A stretch of 64,000 nt of DNA from Martelella mediterranea (lineage in GTDB: Bacteria > Pseudomonadota > Alphaproteobacteria > Rhizobiales > Rhizobiaceae): NCBI GenBank assembly GCA_003001975.1, contig PVUG01000004.1:266804-330803 (forward strand), written 5' to 3'. Below the pieces are notes generated by a model. It saw nothing but the letters and a program-made list of their open reading frames with translations. It was not told the origin of the DNA and searched no databases. A program made the position numbers and the translations under genes. Below are positions 9,890 through 18,967 of this stretch, piece after piece; positions within the stretch are counted from its first letter, which is position 1; each line of letters starts with the position of its first letter.

Positions 9890-11425
9890 TCAGCCGGCAT
9901 CCTCGTTGTCACTGCCGGTCGGCAATGCGGTGAACATGCTGCCGTTTTCGGTTTCCACCTGGAACAGAGCCTGCTTGCGCCCGTTGCTCGCGGCATCCTC
10001 GACCTGCTTGAGAATATCGCCGGCCGAAGCAACTTCCTTGTTGTTGACGCTCAGGATCTTCTGTCCTTCGCTCAGCCCCTTGGCCGCAGCATCGGAATTC
10101 GGGTCAACCGCGGTAACGGTCACGCCCTTGCCGTCATCTGCCGGCCGGACCTCAAAGCCCATCTGGGTCATCAGCGAGCTTTCGGCAGGGCCGCTCTGTC
10201 CTTCGGACGCGGCGAGTTGGTCTTCGGTTGGAAACTCACCGAGTTTGACGTCGATCGTCTGGGAACTGCCATCCCGCCAGACGGAGAGCTCGACATCGTC
10301 GCCCGGTTCCATCATGCCGATCATCCGCGAGAGCGAGCGGGCATCCTCAATGACATCACCGTTAACGGCGGTAATCACATCGCCCTGCTTCAGACCGGCT
10401 TTCGCGCCGGGGCTGTCAGAGGTCGGTTCGGAGATCAGCGCGCCTTCCGGCTTGGCGAGGCCAATCGATTCGGCAATATCCTCCGTGACAGGCTGGATGC
10501 GCACACCGAGCCAGCCGCGTTCGACCGTGCCATCGTCGATCAGATCGTTGACAACATCCTGCGCCAGATGCGCCGGGATGGCGAAGGCAATGCCGACATT
10601 GCCGCCCGACGGCGAGAAGATTGCGGTGTTGATACCGACAACTTCACCGTTGAGATCAAAGGTCGGACCGCCGGAATTGCCATGATTGACCGCTGCATCG
10701 ACCTGAATGTAGTCGTCATAGGGGCCGGAGGCGATATCACGTCCAAGCGCAGAGACAATGCCCGAAGTGACCGTGCCGCCAAGGCCGAATGGATTGCCGA
10801 CAGCAACCACCCAGTCACCGACCCGCAGGTTGGAATCATCGGCAAAATTCACATAGGTGAAGTCACGGTCAGCATCGACCTTGAGCACGGCGAGGTCGGT
10901 GCGGGGGTCGGTTCCGACAAGCTTGGCATCGTATTCGGTTCCGTCATCCATCAGCACCGAAAAAGCATCGCCTTCGCGGACAACATGGTTGTTGGTGACG
11001 AGGTAGCCATCCTCGGACACGAAGAAGCCCGAACCCTGGGCCACCGGACGCGGACCGCCATTGCGCGGCTGCGGCGGCTTTTGCGGCTCGATGGGCGCGC
11101 CAAAATCACGGAAGAAACGCTTGAGGGGGTGGTCGTCGGGAAGATTGTCGAAGCCGCGACCGCCGAAACCAAAGCCGAAACCATCATTCTGGGCGACCGG
11201 CTGAACATCGCTTTCAACGACAACGGAAACAACGGCGGGCGATACCGCTTCAACCACATCGGCAAAGCCCGGTACCTTCGGCGCATCGACGTGCACCGCG
11301 TCGGCGTACGCTTCGGGAACTGTAAGCGGCGCACCTGCCGAAAACAGAACGGCGGCAACACCGGCAACCGCCGATGCTTTCAAAATCGGCTTGAACTTGT
11401 TGTGTCCGGAAGTCTGGTCGAACAT
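9890..11425 (-). CDS. degP: Periplasmic serine protease/chaperone, DegP (Do) family
   Basis: Degrades or refolds damaged envelope proteins. From the ATG at 11425 (MFDQTSGHNK, AGG eight bases upstream) it has about 511 residues: a signal peptide ending near PEAYADA, a glycine-rich linker, the trypsin-like domain with catalytic His in TNNHVV, Asp in TDLAVLKV and Ser in GNSGGP, and two PDZ domains. The frame extends upstream to 11521, but those residues do not resemble a signal peptide. It lies 108 bases after ccmH, an association common in rhizobia, and has its own terminator. Confidence 0.93.
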   Translation of the reverse strand: MFDQTSGHNKFKPILKASAVAGVAAVLFSAGAPLTVPEAYADAVHVDAPKVPGFADVVEAVSPAVVSVVVESDVQPVAQNDGFGFGFGGRGFDNLPDDHPLKRFFRDFGAPIEPQKPPQPRNGGPRPVAQGSGFFVSEDGYLVTNNHVVREGDAFSVLMDDGTEYDAKLVGTDPRTDLAVLKVDADRDFTYVNFADDSNLRVGDWVVAVGNPFGLGGTVTSGIVSALGRDIASGPYDDYIQVDAAVNHGNSGGPTFDLNGEVVGINTAIFSPSGGNVGIAFAIPAHLAQDVVNDLIDDGTVERGWLGVRIQPVTEDIAESIGLAKPEGALISEPTSDSPGAKAGLKQGDVITAVNGDVIEDARSLSRMIGMMEPGDDVELSVWRDGSSQTIDVKLGEFPTEDQLAASEGQSGPAESSLMTQMGFEVRPADDGKGVTVTAVDPNSDAAAKGLSEGQKILSVNNKEVASAGDILKQVEDAASNGRKQALFQVETENGSMFTALPTGSDNEDAG

Positions 11426-11533
11426 CTGGTCTACCTTTTCCTTTAGTGACTGTTTTGAAGCTGTCTTCAAATCGGATAAAGGCACTATAAATGTTACGAC
11501 CTTACAGAAATCTGTCCACAAAATGACGGATTG

Positions 11534-11998
11534 TTAATTCTCGTCGCCATCAGCCAGCAGACGGTTCAGGCGGGCCTCTTCGTCCTTTGAAAGCGGGCGA
11601 TCCGGCGTGCGGCGGCTTGCCGAAAGCCGCCATAAAACAAGCCCTCCGAGCACGATCAGAACACCTGGCGCGCCCCATAATAGCCACGTCTTGGGCGAAA
11701 GCCGCGGCTTCAGCAGCACAAATTCGCCATAGCGGGAGACGACATAATCGAGCACTTCTTCGTCGCTGTCGCCATCGACAAGACGGGCCCTCACGAGCAG
11801 CCTAAGGTCACGCGCCAGATCCGCATTCGAATCATCGATCGACTGGTTCTGACACACCATGCAGCGCAGCTGCGCGGAAATCGCGCGCGCGCGGGCTTCC
11901 AGCGCCGGGTCGTCAAGCACCTCGTCAGGGGTCACCGCCCGGGCGGTTGCCAGCGGCAACAGCAGCAAAAGCGCGATCACAAAAACGCGGAACCTCAT
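11534..11998 (-). CDS. ccmH: Cytochrome c maturation protein CcmH/CycL
   Basis: 154 residues. Signal peptide (residues 1-21), then the redox motif RCMVCQNQS with the CxxC that reduces apocytochrome cysteines, and one C-terminal membrane segment (about 104-124). Acts with CcmF and CcmI in haem ligation at the periplasmic face. The ATG overlaps the ccmF stop (ATGA at 11998-11995), so translation is coupled. Confidence 0.95.
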   Translation of the reverse strand: MRFRVFVIALLLLLPLATARAVTPDEVLDDPALEARARAISAQLRCMVCQNQSIDDSNADLARDLRLLVRARLVDGDSDEEVLDYVVSRYGEFVLLKPRLSPKTWLLWGAPGVLIVLGGLVLWRLSASRRTPDRPLSKDEEARLNRLLADGDEN

Positions 11999-13989
11999 CC
12001 TGCCGCCCCTGCCCCTGCCTCAACTGCGCGGCGCTTGCGGCTGCGTTCCGGCGCACCAACGCGAAGCCGGCGATCCGTGAGTGAAACCACGCCGCCAAGC
12101 GCCATGGCGACACCGCCGAGCCAGATGCACAGGATGAACGGCTTCCACCACACCCGCACCACCCAGGCGCCATCGGCACGCTCGTCGCCGAGCGAGACAT
12201 AAAGCTGGCTGAGACCGAATGTGGAAATTCCGGCTTCCGTCGTCGGCATGTTGTTGGAAAGATAAACCCGTTTGGCCGAATAGCTGTTCCTGACCACACG
12301 GCCGTCCCGTGAGATCGTGAACATGCCCCGTTCATCGAGATAGTTCGGCCCTCTGACCGGTGTCGTGCCGTCGAAGGTCACCGTATAGCCACCGGCATCA
12401 ACGGTGGTCCCGGGTGTCATTTCCAGAACCGCTTCGGTTTCATAAAGAGACACGGCAACAATGCCCAGCACCGTCACGCCGAGGCCGAAATGGGCAAGCG
12501 CCGTACCGAAAGCGGAACGTGGCAGGCCGACAAGCCTTGGCCAGACGCGCGACAGCGGCATCCGGCCGAACCCGGAGCGATAACAGAGATCGCTCACCGC
12601 GCCGAATATCAGGAAGAATGCGATCGCCACGCCAAAGAGAGAAAGCACAGGCCCGCCGGAATGGAAATAGATGAAGCCGGCAGCCAATACGAGCGCAAGA
12701 ATGCCGGCAACCAGCAGGCGTTCGCTTGCAGCCTTCAGGTCACCCCGTTTCCAGGAAAGCATCGGACCAAAGGGAACAGCAAGCAGAAGCGGGATCATCA
12801 GGAACCCGAAGGTCATGTTGAAGAAGGGCGGACCGACGGAAATCTTGTCGCCGGTCAGCGTTTCCAGCAGAAGCGGATAGAGGGTGCCGGTCAGAACCGT
12901 TCCCGCAGCAACCGTCAGGATCAGGTTGTTGAAGACCAGCGCGCCCTCCCGCGAGATCGGGGAAAACAGGCCGCCCGAGCGTAAAAGCGGCGCCCGCCAG
13001 GCAAACAGCGCCAGTGACCCGCCGACGAAAAACGCCAGGATGGCCAGAATGAAAATCCCGCGCGTGGGATCGGTCGCAAAGGCATGCACGGAGGTCAGAA
13101 CGCCGGAGCGGACCAGAAAGGTGCCGAGCAGAGACAGCGAAAAGGTCAGGATCGACAGCAGCACCGTCCAGATCTTCAGCGCTTCCCGCTTCTCCATCAC
13201 CAGCGCGGAATGCAGAAGTGCCGTGCCGGCGAGCCATGGCATGAACGAGGCGTTTTCAACCGGGTCCCAGAACCACCAGCCGCCCCAGCCGAGCTCGTAA
13301 TAAGCCCAGTAGGAGCCCATCGCGATACCGGCTGTCAGAAACAGCCATGCCAGCAACGCCCAAGGCCGCACCCAAAGCGCCCAGGCCGCGTCGATGCGCC
13401 CGCTAACAAGAGCGGCAACCGCAAAGGAAAAACAGACCGAAAAGCCGACATAGCCGAGATAGAGCAAAGGCGGGTGGATCGCGAGACCGAAATCCTGAAG
13501 GACCGGGTTGAGATCCTGCCCTTCTCCGGGCACCGGAAACAACCGCATGAACGGGTTCGACGTCGAAAGAATGAACAGCAGAAATGCCGTCGCAATCAGC
13601 GCCTGGATCGAAAGTACATTGGCCCGAAGATCATCGGGGAGGTTCCGGCTGAAGGCCGCCACGAGCGCGCTGAACAATGTCAGGATCAGAAGCCAGAGCA
13701 TCATCGATCCCTCGTGGTTCCCCCAGACACCGGAAAACTTGTAGACCAGCGGCATCAGCGAATGGGAGTTCTCCCAGACATTGCGGACCGAAAAATCAGA
13801 GACAAGATGGCTGCGGATCAGCACACCAAAGGAGAGCGCGACCAGGGCAAAGAGCGTCAGCGTGCCACTGACGGCAACCGACATCAGCTGCGGGCTGTTT
13901 CGCCTGACGCCGATCATCGGCACGATGAAGGTCGCCAGCGCAACGGCAAGTGCCAGAACCAGTGCGAAAAGTCCAAGTTCGACCGTCAC
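11995..13989 (-). CDS. ccmF: Haem lyase subunit CcmF/CycK
   Basis: Multi-spanning membrane protein of about 664 residues that transfers haem from CcmE to apocytochrome c. The tryptophan-rich haem-handling motif [14 protein letters not shown] is present. The start is set as GTG 13989: it overlaps the ccmE stop (GTGA) and has GGGGAGG seven bases upstream. An upstream ATG at 14016 lies inside ccmE and adds an Arg/Gly-rich extension foreign to the family. Fourth-from-last step in the ccmI-E-F-H operon. Confidence 0.95.
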   Translation of the reverse strand: MTVELGLFALVLALAVALATFIVPMIGVRRNSPQLMSVAVSGTLTLFALVALSFGVLIRSHLVSDFSVRNVWENSHSLMPLVYKFSGVWGNHEGSMMLWLLILTLFSALVAAFSRNLPDDLRANVLSIQALIATAFLLFILSTSNPFMRLFPVPGEGQDLNPVLQDFGLAIHPPLLYLGYVGFSVCFSFAVAALVSGRIDAAWALWVRPWALLAWLFLTAGIAMGSYWAYYELGWGGWWFWDPVENASFMPWLAGTALLHSALVMEKREALKIWTVLLSILTFSLSLLGTFLVRSGVLTSVHAFATDPTRGIFILAILAFFVGGSLALFAWRAPLLRSGGLFSPISREGALVFNNLILTVAAGTVLTGTLYPLLLETLTGDKISVGPPFFNMTFGFLMIPLLLAVPFGPMLSWKRGDLKAASERLLVAGILALVLAAGFIYFHSGGPVLSLFGVAIAFFLIFGAVSDLCYRSGFGRMPLSRVWPRLVGLPRSAFGTALAHFGLGVTVLGIVAVSLYETEAVLEMTPGTTVDAGGYTVTFDGTTPVRGPNYLDERGMFTISRDGRVVRNSYSAKRVYLSNNMPTTEAGISTFGLSQLYVSLGDERADGAWVVRVWWKPFILCIWLGGVAMALGGVVSLTDRRLRVGAPERSRKRRAVEAGAGAAG

Positions 13990-14435
13990 GGAGCGGCCTC
14001 CCCTTCGCCTTCCCACACGCCGTCTTCCTTCAGACGCTCGGCAACCTCTCTGGGCATGTAGTTCTCGTCATGCTTGGCAAGCACGGTATCGGCGTGAAAG
14101 GCGCCGTCGCCGTCAAACCGGCCCTCGGTCACCACACCCTGCCCTTCGCGGAACAGGTCCGGCAATATCCCGGCATAGCGCACCTCAACGGCACCGCCAC
14201 CGTCGGTCACGGTGAAAAGCACATTTGAATTTTCGACGCGCTTGATCGAGCCCTCTTCGACAAGCCCGCCAAGCCGGATGCGCGTTCCCTCGCCGACCGG
14301 TTTTTCGGCAAGATCGGAAGGCATGTAGAAATAGGAAACGCTGCGCGAAAGCGCGAACAGCACCAGCAACACCGCTACCGCGATAAAACCGACACCGCCA
14401 GCTATGACCGCCAGCCTTTTCTTCTTGCGATTCAA
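13986..14435 (-). CDS. ccmE: Haem chaperone CcmE/CycJ
   Basis: 149 residues: basic N-terminus, one membrane anchor (about 8-29) and a periplasmic beta-barrel. The covalent haem-binding His is in [10 protein letters not shown], with the conserved Tyr that follows. The start is TTG at 14435, overlapping the ccmI stop (TTGA), with GGGAG seven bases upstream. The rare start codon may keep output low relative to its neighbours. Confidence 0.95.
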   Translation of the reverse strand: MNRKKKRLAVIAGGVGFIAVAVLLVLFALSRSVSYFYMPSDLAEKPVGEGTRIRLGGLVEEGSIKRVENSNVLFTVTDGGGAVEVRYAGILPDLFREGQGVVTEGRFDGDGAFHADTVLAKHDENYMPREVAERLKEDGVWEGEGEAAP

Positions 14436-15568
14436 GGCTCTACTCCCGAAACCTGCAACGAATCCCCAAAGGCCGTCAAACGCGCGGCCGCTTCGCTTCC
14501 CTCTCCATAGTAACCGATTGCCTCTGCAAGTGCCAAAGCCGCCTTGTCCTGCTGCCCAAGCACGGTATATGAACGTATCAGACGCATCCAGCCATCGATA
14601 TCATCGGGGTTTTCATCCAGTCTCTGCTCAAGCCCCGAGACCATGCCGTCAATCATGTCCGCGCGCGCCTGCGTGGAGAGTTCGGCGGCAGCCGCGACCG
14701 CCTCTTCATCCGGCCCGTTTGCAACAACGCCGTTGTCGGCAAGTTGCTGACTATTCTGCGCAATACGACTGGCAACCATATCCCGCCAGGGAGAACTGGC
14801 CGGCAGCGCTGCCTGCAAACGTTCGAACCGCTCGACGGCCACGGCGAAATCGCCCGATTGTTCAGCCGCAAGCGCAATGAAATAGAGCGTCCGAAGTTCG
14901 TCCGGATCGATCGTCTCGGCCTCCCGGAACACGTCCAGCGCCTCGTCGGTAACAACGCCCGCGTTCACGGCAACGATCGCTTCACCGAGCCCGGCAAGGC
15001 GTTCGGCTGTGGGACCGGAAACGCGGATCGCATTGGCATAGGCGTCCTGCGCATCCTCAAAACGGTTTTCACGAAGATAAATCGGCGCGATCACATCCCA
15101 TCCGCGCCCGTCGTCGGGATGTTCCGCCAGATGTTGTTCCACGCGCGCCACCAGAACAGCAAGGTCCGGCTCATCGGCGTTCATTCGGGCAGCCAGCGGC
15201 TGATCGGAAGCGCCGGGCGTTCCCACAAGCGGGTAAACAAGCCCCCCGCCAATCATCAAAACCACGATTGCGGCAATGGCGCCCCACCGCATAAAGGACT
15301 GATTGCCGCCGGGCCCGCCAGCCTTGCTGCTGCTATCGTCGACAGCGAGCAATCGTCTTCCGATCTCGGCCCGCGAGGCCTCATATTGCTGCTCGCTGAG
15401 CAGCCCGTCCCGACGTTCCCGCTCAATTTCCAGCAGTTGATCGCGGTAGACCGCAGCCTGGCCGGCGGCTGCGTCATCCTCGGTCAGTCCCGATTGCCGA
15501 AAAAGCGGAAGCGCAACCGCAACGGCTGCAACAAGGAGCATGACGAGGGCAACGGTGGCGAAAATCAT
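14432..15568 (-). CDS. ccmI: Cytochrome c maturation protein CcmI/CycH
   Basis: Apocytochrome chaperone of the haem-ligation complex, about 378 residues. An N-terminal membrane segment ([12 protein letters not shown]) is followed by a coiled-coil loop with the family pattern [17 protein letters not shown], a second membrane segment (about 95-115) and TPR-like repeats in the periplasm. The ATG at 15568 has GAAGG seven bases upstream and is preferred over GTG 15589. First gene of the ccmIEFH operon. Confidence 0.93.
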   Translation of the reverse strand: MIFATVALVMLLVAAVAVALPLFRQSGLTEDDAAAGQAAVYRDQLLEIERERRDGLLSEQQYEASRAEIGRRLLAVDDSSSKAGGPGGNQSFMRWGAIAAIVVLMIGGGLVYPLVGTPGASDQPLAARMNADEPDLAVLVARVEQHLAEHPDDGRGWDVIAPIYLRENRFEDAQDAYANAIRVSGPTAERLAGLGEAIVAVNAGVVTDEALDVFREAETIDPDELRTLYFIALAAEQSGDFAVAVERFERLQAALPASSPWRDMVASRIAQNSQQLADNGVVANGPDEEAVAAAAELSTQARADMIDGMVSGLEQRLDENPDDIDGWMRLIRSYTVLGQQDKAALALAEAIGYYGEGSEAAARLTAFGDSLQVSGVEP

Positions 15569-15672
15569 AACACTACCTTCGTACGCCACCCTCGCAAAAT
15601 AGCCAATAGATTAAAGGCTTATTGCTCCACTCTGCCACAAAAAGTCGCAGATACGGATGCCTTGGAAACAGG

Positions 15673-16083
15673 CTAGTTCAACAATGTCCACAACCCGTCC
15701 GGTTCACGACAGGCGGCGCCGCGCCCGACATATTCGCGCCCCTGGACGATCACTTTCTGCGTATATTGCCGGCAGTTCTGGTCGCCGACCTGATAGGGAC
15801 TGGCGGCAGTCACGCTGCCCTGTGCGTCTCTGCCCTGCCAGGAAACAGTTTCACCTGCCGGCGCCGAGGCAAGCGCATACTGTTCCGCCTGAAGCGCTTT
15901 TGCGTGATCGGCCGGCGAAAGCGCAACGCCGGAACGATCCACCAGACCGCCATCAAACGAGGCAGCAGGAACGGATTGCGCGGGCGTAACCGTTTGAGCC
16001 GATCCGGCTGGTCGGACAGGCTGTGTTGTTGAACAACCCGCGATCACAGATGCAACGGCGACAAGCAGAAAAATTCGTTTCAC
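15673..16083 (-). CDS. Small lipoprotein, surface-antigen-like
   Basis: About 136 residues from GTG 16083 (VKRIFLLVAVASVIAGC). The lipobox VIAGC predicts lipid attachment at Cys16. A low-complexity Ala/Pro/Val linker is followed by a C-terminal domain with SWQGRDAQGSVTAASPY and CRQYTQKVIVQGREYVGRG, a pattern of the 17-kDa surface-antigen/COG4520 outer-membrane lipoproteins. It is monocistronic between ccmI and the feuQ-like kinase. An ATG-like start upstream in the frame lacks a signal peptide. Function unknown. Confidence 0.75.
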   Translation of the reverse strand: MKRIFLLVAVASVIAGCSTTQPVRPAGSAQTVTPAQSVPAASFDGGLVDRSGVALSPADHAKALQAEQYALASAPAGETVSWQGRDAQGSVTAASPYQVGDQNCRQYTQKVIVQGREYVGRGAACREPDGLWTLLN

Positions 16084-16251
16084 GATGTTTTTGGTCCCCT
16101 GAACCTGAAAAAAGTCATCTCGGTACACGCTGCCCGATACCATGACGATGCCGTGCAGAAAACATGAAATACAACCCGGTATCGTCTGGACGTAAAAACA
16201 GATTATGGCCAGAATTCGCCCGCAACCAACCGGATCGGAGTGTTCAACCGT

Positions 16252-17631
16252 CTATTTTCTGCACTTTGCCGGCAATACGATCCGTGCATGCAAACCGGCC
16301 CCTTCAAGGCCGGTCAGCTCAAACCGGCCACCATAAGCCTGCACAATATCATCAACGATGGAAAGCCCCAGTCCCGAGCCAGAGCCACTTTCGTCAAGGC
16401 GCTGACCGCGTTTCATCGCGGTCTGAATTTCCTCCGGCGTAAGGCCGGGACCATCGTCAACAACGGTAATCTCGGCCCAATCGCCGGCATCTTCAGGTGC
16501 TTCAAGCCGTTGTGCGCTGACCCGAACCTCGCTTTTTGCAAAACGGGCTGCATTTTCGAGCAAATTGCCGACAACCTCTTCAAGGTCCTGCTGCTCGGCC
16601 GCGAGCACAAGCCCTTTCGTACACGACAGCGAGAATTCCGTATCGGGGTTGAGACGGCGCATAACGCGAACCAGCCGTTCCAGAACCGGCCCCACCTCGC
16701 AGCGTGTCAGAACGGATTCGGTCTGTGCGGCGATCCTCGCCCGGTTGAGATAGGCCTGAACCTGCGCCTGCATCATAACCACCTGCGAGGCGATCAGCTT
16801 TCCGCCCTGCCCCTCCATGCTTTGGGCTTCATTCAGCAGCACGGCGATCGGGGTTTTCAGCGAATGCGCCAGATTGCCGACCTGCATGCGGGCACGTTCG
16901 ACAATGGCACGATTATTGGCGAGAAGCGCATTGATTTCATCTGCAAGCGGCTGAATTTCAACGGCGAATTTCCCCTTCATCTCGCCTTCGCCGCGCTCGG
17001 AAATCTGGCTGAGCGCCGCCCGTGCGCTGTCGAGCGGACGCAACGCCCACAAGATGATCAGCCCGTTGAGCAGAACGCTCGCGACACCGAAGAGAGCAAG
17101 CGCAACATAAAGCCGGCGCGAAAACCAGCGGACGTCACTGTCCACCGCATTGCGGTTGCCCGAAACCCGAACCCGGGTTGCCCGGTCATTGTCGTCCATA
17201 ACGACCACGGTTTCCATGACGGCCACGTCATTGCCCTGCTCATCGCGAACCATATAGGTCCGGCGGAAATCGCCGTCATAGGGCACTTCGCTTTCAGGTC
17301 TTGTCGGCAGGTCCGTTTCGCCGAGAGAGGGAGAGCGCAGCGGGTCCTTGGTATCGTCGTAAAGCGGATCGACAACCCAGTACCACCCGGTCTGCGGCCG
17401 TTTGTATTTCAGGTCGCCGAGCTGCGGCGTGCCCTGAAGTTCTCCTTTTTCATCGATCGATACGGAATTGACAACATTGAACATTTCCGCCTGGAGAAGC
17501 TGACGGAAACCACGCTCGGCCGTGTTTCTGTATAGGGCTGAAATCACCACGGCGATCACCACAAGCGCCATGACGAACCAAACGGTCGTCAGCGCCAGAG
17601 AGCGCAGCGTGAGTGAATTCGCCCATTTCAT
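16252..17631 (-). CDS. feuQ: PhoQ/FeuQ-like sensor histidine kinase
   Basis: 459 residues. Membrane segment 1 (about 12-33), a periplasmic domain of about 140 residues rich in acidic stretches, membrane segment 2 (about 175-195), HAMP-like linker, H-box GNLAHSLKTPIAVLLNEA and an HATPase domain with NLLENAARFAKSE, DDGPGLT and GSGLGLSIVDD. The architecture and the overlap with an OmpR-type regulator (ATGA at 17631-17628) match FeuQ of rhizobia, which controls cyclic glucan export and related envelope genes. The gene name is by resemblance; a plain PhoQ-like kinase is the alternative. Confidence 0.85.
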   Translation of the reverse strand: MKWANSLTLRSLALTTVWFVMALVVIAVVISALYRNTAERGFRQLLQAEMFNVVNSVSIDEKGELQGTPQLGDLKYKRPQTGWYWVVDPLYDDTKDPLRSPSLGETDLPTRPESEVPYDGDFRRTYMVRDEQGNDVAVMETVVVMDDNDRATRVRVSGNRNAVDSDVRWFSRRLYVALALFGVASVLLNGLIILWALRPLDSARAALSQISERGEGEMKGKFAVEIQPLADEINALLANNRAIVERARMQVGNLAHSLKTPIAVLLNEAQSMEGQGGKLIASQVVMMQAQVQAYLNRARIAAQTESVLTRCEVGPVLERLVRVMRRLNPDTEFSLSCTKGLVLAAEQQDLEEVVGNLLENAARFAKSEVRVSAQRLEAPEDAGDWAEITVVDDGPGLTPEEIQTAMKRGQRLDESGSGSGLGLSIVDDIVQAYGGRFELTGLEGAGLHARIVLPAKCRK

Positions 17632-18290
17632 TCAGGAACCTGCATCCGGTAACCGAGACCGCGGACGGTCTCGATCAATTCGGGCCCTACCTTTTTACGC
17701 AACCGTCCGACAAACACCTCGATCGTATTGGAATCACGGTCGAAATCCTGATCATACAGATGCTCCGTCAGTTCCGTACGCGACACGACCTCGCCCTGAT
17801 GATGCATCAGATAGGACAGAAGCCTGTATTCATGTGAAGTCAGCCGCAACAACACGCCGTCAAGGGTCGCCTTCGAGGCTTTCACATCGAGTTCGATCGG
17901 CCCGCATGTAATCGTGCCTGTCGCATGCCCCGCTGCCCGGCGGATCAACGCACGGATGCGCGCCATCACCTCCTCGATATGGAAAGGCTTGGTCACATAA
18001 TCGTCCGCGCCTGCATCGATCCCGGCAACCTTGTCGCTCCAGCGGTCACGCGCGGTAAGGATCAGGACCGGCATCTTCCGCCCGGCACTGCGCCATTTCT
18101 CCAGAATTGTCACGCCATCCATGGCCGGTAGCCCTATATCCAGGATCACCGCGTCATAGGGCTCCGTATCACCCAGAAAGTGCCCTTCGACGCCGTCATA
18201 GGCACAGTCTACCACATAGTCGGCGTCCCTGAGCATCTGGGCCAGCTGACGGTTGAGGTTTTCGTCATCTTCGATCAGGAGGATACGCAT
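17628..18290 (-). CDS. feuP: FeuP/PhoP-like response regulator
   Basis: 220 residues from ATG 18290 (MRILLIEDDENL). Receiver domain with Asp51 in ILDIGLPAMDG and Lys in TKPFHIEE, then an OmpR-type winged helix (LTSHEYRLLSYL, SNTIEVFVGRLRKKV, TVRGLGYRM). The TTG nine bases upstream is a possible alternative start. Translation is coupled to the downstream kinase. The small secreted-protein gene lies 62 bases upstream, the arrangement of feuN-feuP-feuQ. Confidence 0.9.
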   Translation of the reverse strand: MRILLIEDDENLNRQLAQMLRDADYVVDCAYDGVEGHFLGDTEPYDAVILDIGLPAMDGVTILEKWRSAGRKMPVLILTARDRWSDKVAGIDAGADDYVTKPFHIEEVMARIRALIRRAAGHATGTITCGPIELDVKASKATLDGVLLRLTSHEYRLLSYLMHHQGEVVSRTELTEHLYDQDFDRDSNTIEVFVGRLRKKVGPELIETVRGLGYRMQVPE

Positions 18291-18352
18291 TTCGGTCAAT
18301 TCACTGTTTTGCGGTCAGGATCGGCGGTACGGCACACGGGCCGCGGGTCGGA

Positions 18353-18598
18353 TCAACGCGCCGGGACACGGCGGGTAACCTTGCGCGGCATATTACCATT
18401 GCTTGCGGGCACGATAACCGTCACCAGACAGCCGTCCCCGTCCGGCGCAGGCACAGCCGACAACAATTCGCCACCCGTGCTGTTCACGACCGCCTTGGCC
18501 GCCGCCGCGCAGGAGGCCGCATCAGCAGGCCCAACCTGCCCAGCAAACAGCAGAACGCTTGCCAACACGATCTGAATTCCATGCGTCTTTCTGAACAT
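18353..18598 (-). CDS. Small periplasmic protein, candidate FeuN-like modulator
   Basis: 81 residues from ATG 18598 (GGGAA ten bases upstream). A signal peptide of about 27 residues (MFRKTHG, then a hydrophobic core, cleavage near ADAASC) leaves a mature protein of about 55 residues with two Cys and the pattern VVNSTGGELLSA followed by CLVTVIVP and PRKVTRRVP. Rhizobial FeuN is an 83-residue periplasmic protein encoded just before feuP that restrains FeuQ. Size, location and order agree; homology was not tested. An ATG at 18625 would add nine residues before the signal peptide. Confidence 0.65.
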   Translation of the reverse strand: MFRKTHGIQIVLASVLLFAGQVGPADAASCAAAAKAVVNSTGGELLSAVPAPDGDGCLVTVIVPASNGNMPRKVTRRVPAR

Positions 18599-18698
18599 CG
18601 CGCAGTTTTTCCCAAAGCAGTTCATTCAGCCACCACTCATAAGAATAGTTGGCTGAACTGCAAATGAATAGTCCCGTCCATCTTAACAAAACCGCTTG

Positions 18699-18724
18699 CC
18701 CGCCGGGTTTTCCAGCCCGGCGGG
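18699..18724 (-). terminator. Hairpin at the 3' end of the GTA cluster
   Basis: A perfect 9-bp GC stem (18699-18707 with 18716-18724) with an 8-base loop lies 18 bases after the holin-like gene. On the minus strand a short T-run (GGTTTTG) begins about five bases after the stem, so termination may be partial. Confidence 0.5.
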
Positions 18725-18741
18725 ATATTTCGTAAACAGTA

Positions 18742-18951
18742 CTATCGAACCAATGTATCCTTCGCCGAAATACGCCCGAACAGGGCGAGCAATCCACCGG
18801 ACGCACCGGCAAAGGTCGTGATCGATGTGGCCAGATCGCTCTGCATGCCCTCATCCAGATAGATTCCCCCCATCTGGAAGAGCGGAGCGGCAACCGCAAG
18901 CAGCGCGCCCCACACGGTCTTGGAGAGATACCATTTTTTTGCGTAATCCAT
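18742..18951 (-). CDS. Holin-like small membrane protein at GTA 3' end
   Basis: 69 residues. After MDYAKKWYLSKTVWG come two hydrophobic helices (about 15-30 and 43-59) and a polar tail GRISAKDTLVR, the pattern of small phage holin-like proteins (KSKTxWG, GGLLALFGR). The ATG at 18951 has AAAGGA seven bases upstream. It is only 16 bases downstream of gp15 and on the same strand, so it is probably the last gene of the GTA transcript. Lysis function is inferred from shape and place. A longer overlapping frame to 19482 is a shadow of gp15. Confidence 0.7.
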   Translation of the reverse strand: MDYAKKWYLSKTVWGALLAVAAPLFQMGGIYLDEGMQSDLATSITTFAGASGGLLALFGRISAKDTLVR

Positions 18952-18967
18952 GCCATTTCCTTTCTGT

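Noticed and set aside
10217..11446. 409-codon open frame antisense to degP
   Set aside because: The opposite strand carries the complete protease triad and PDZ domains; this frame has none of its own features.
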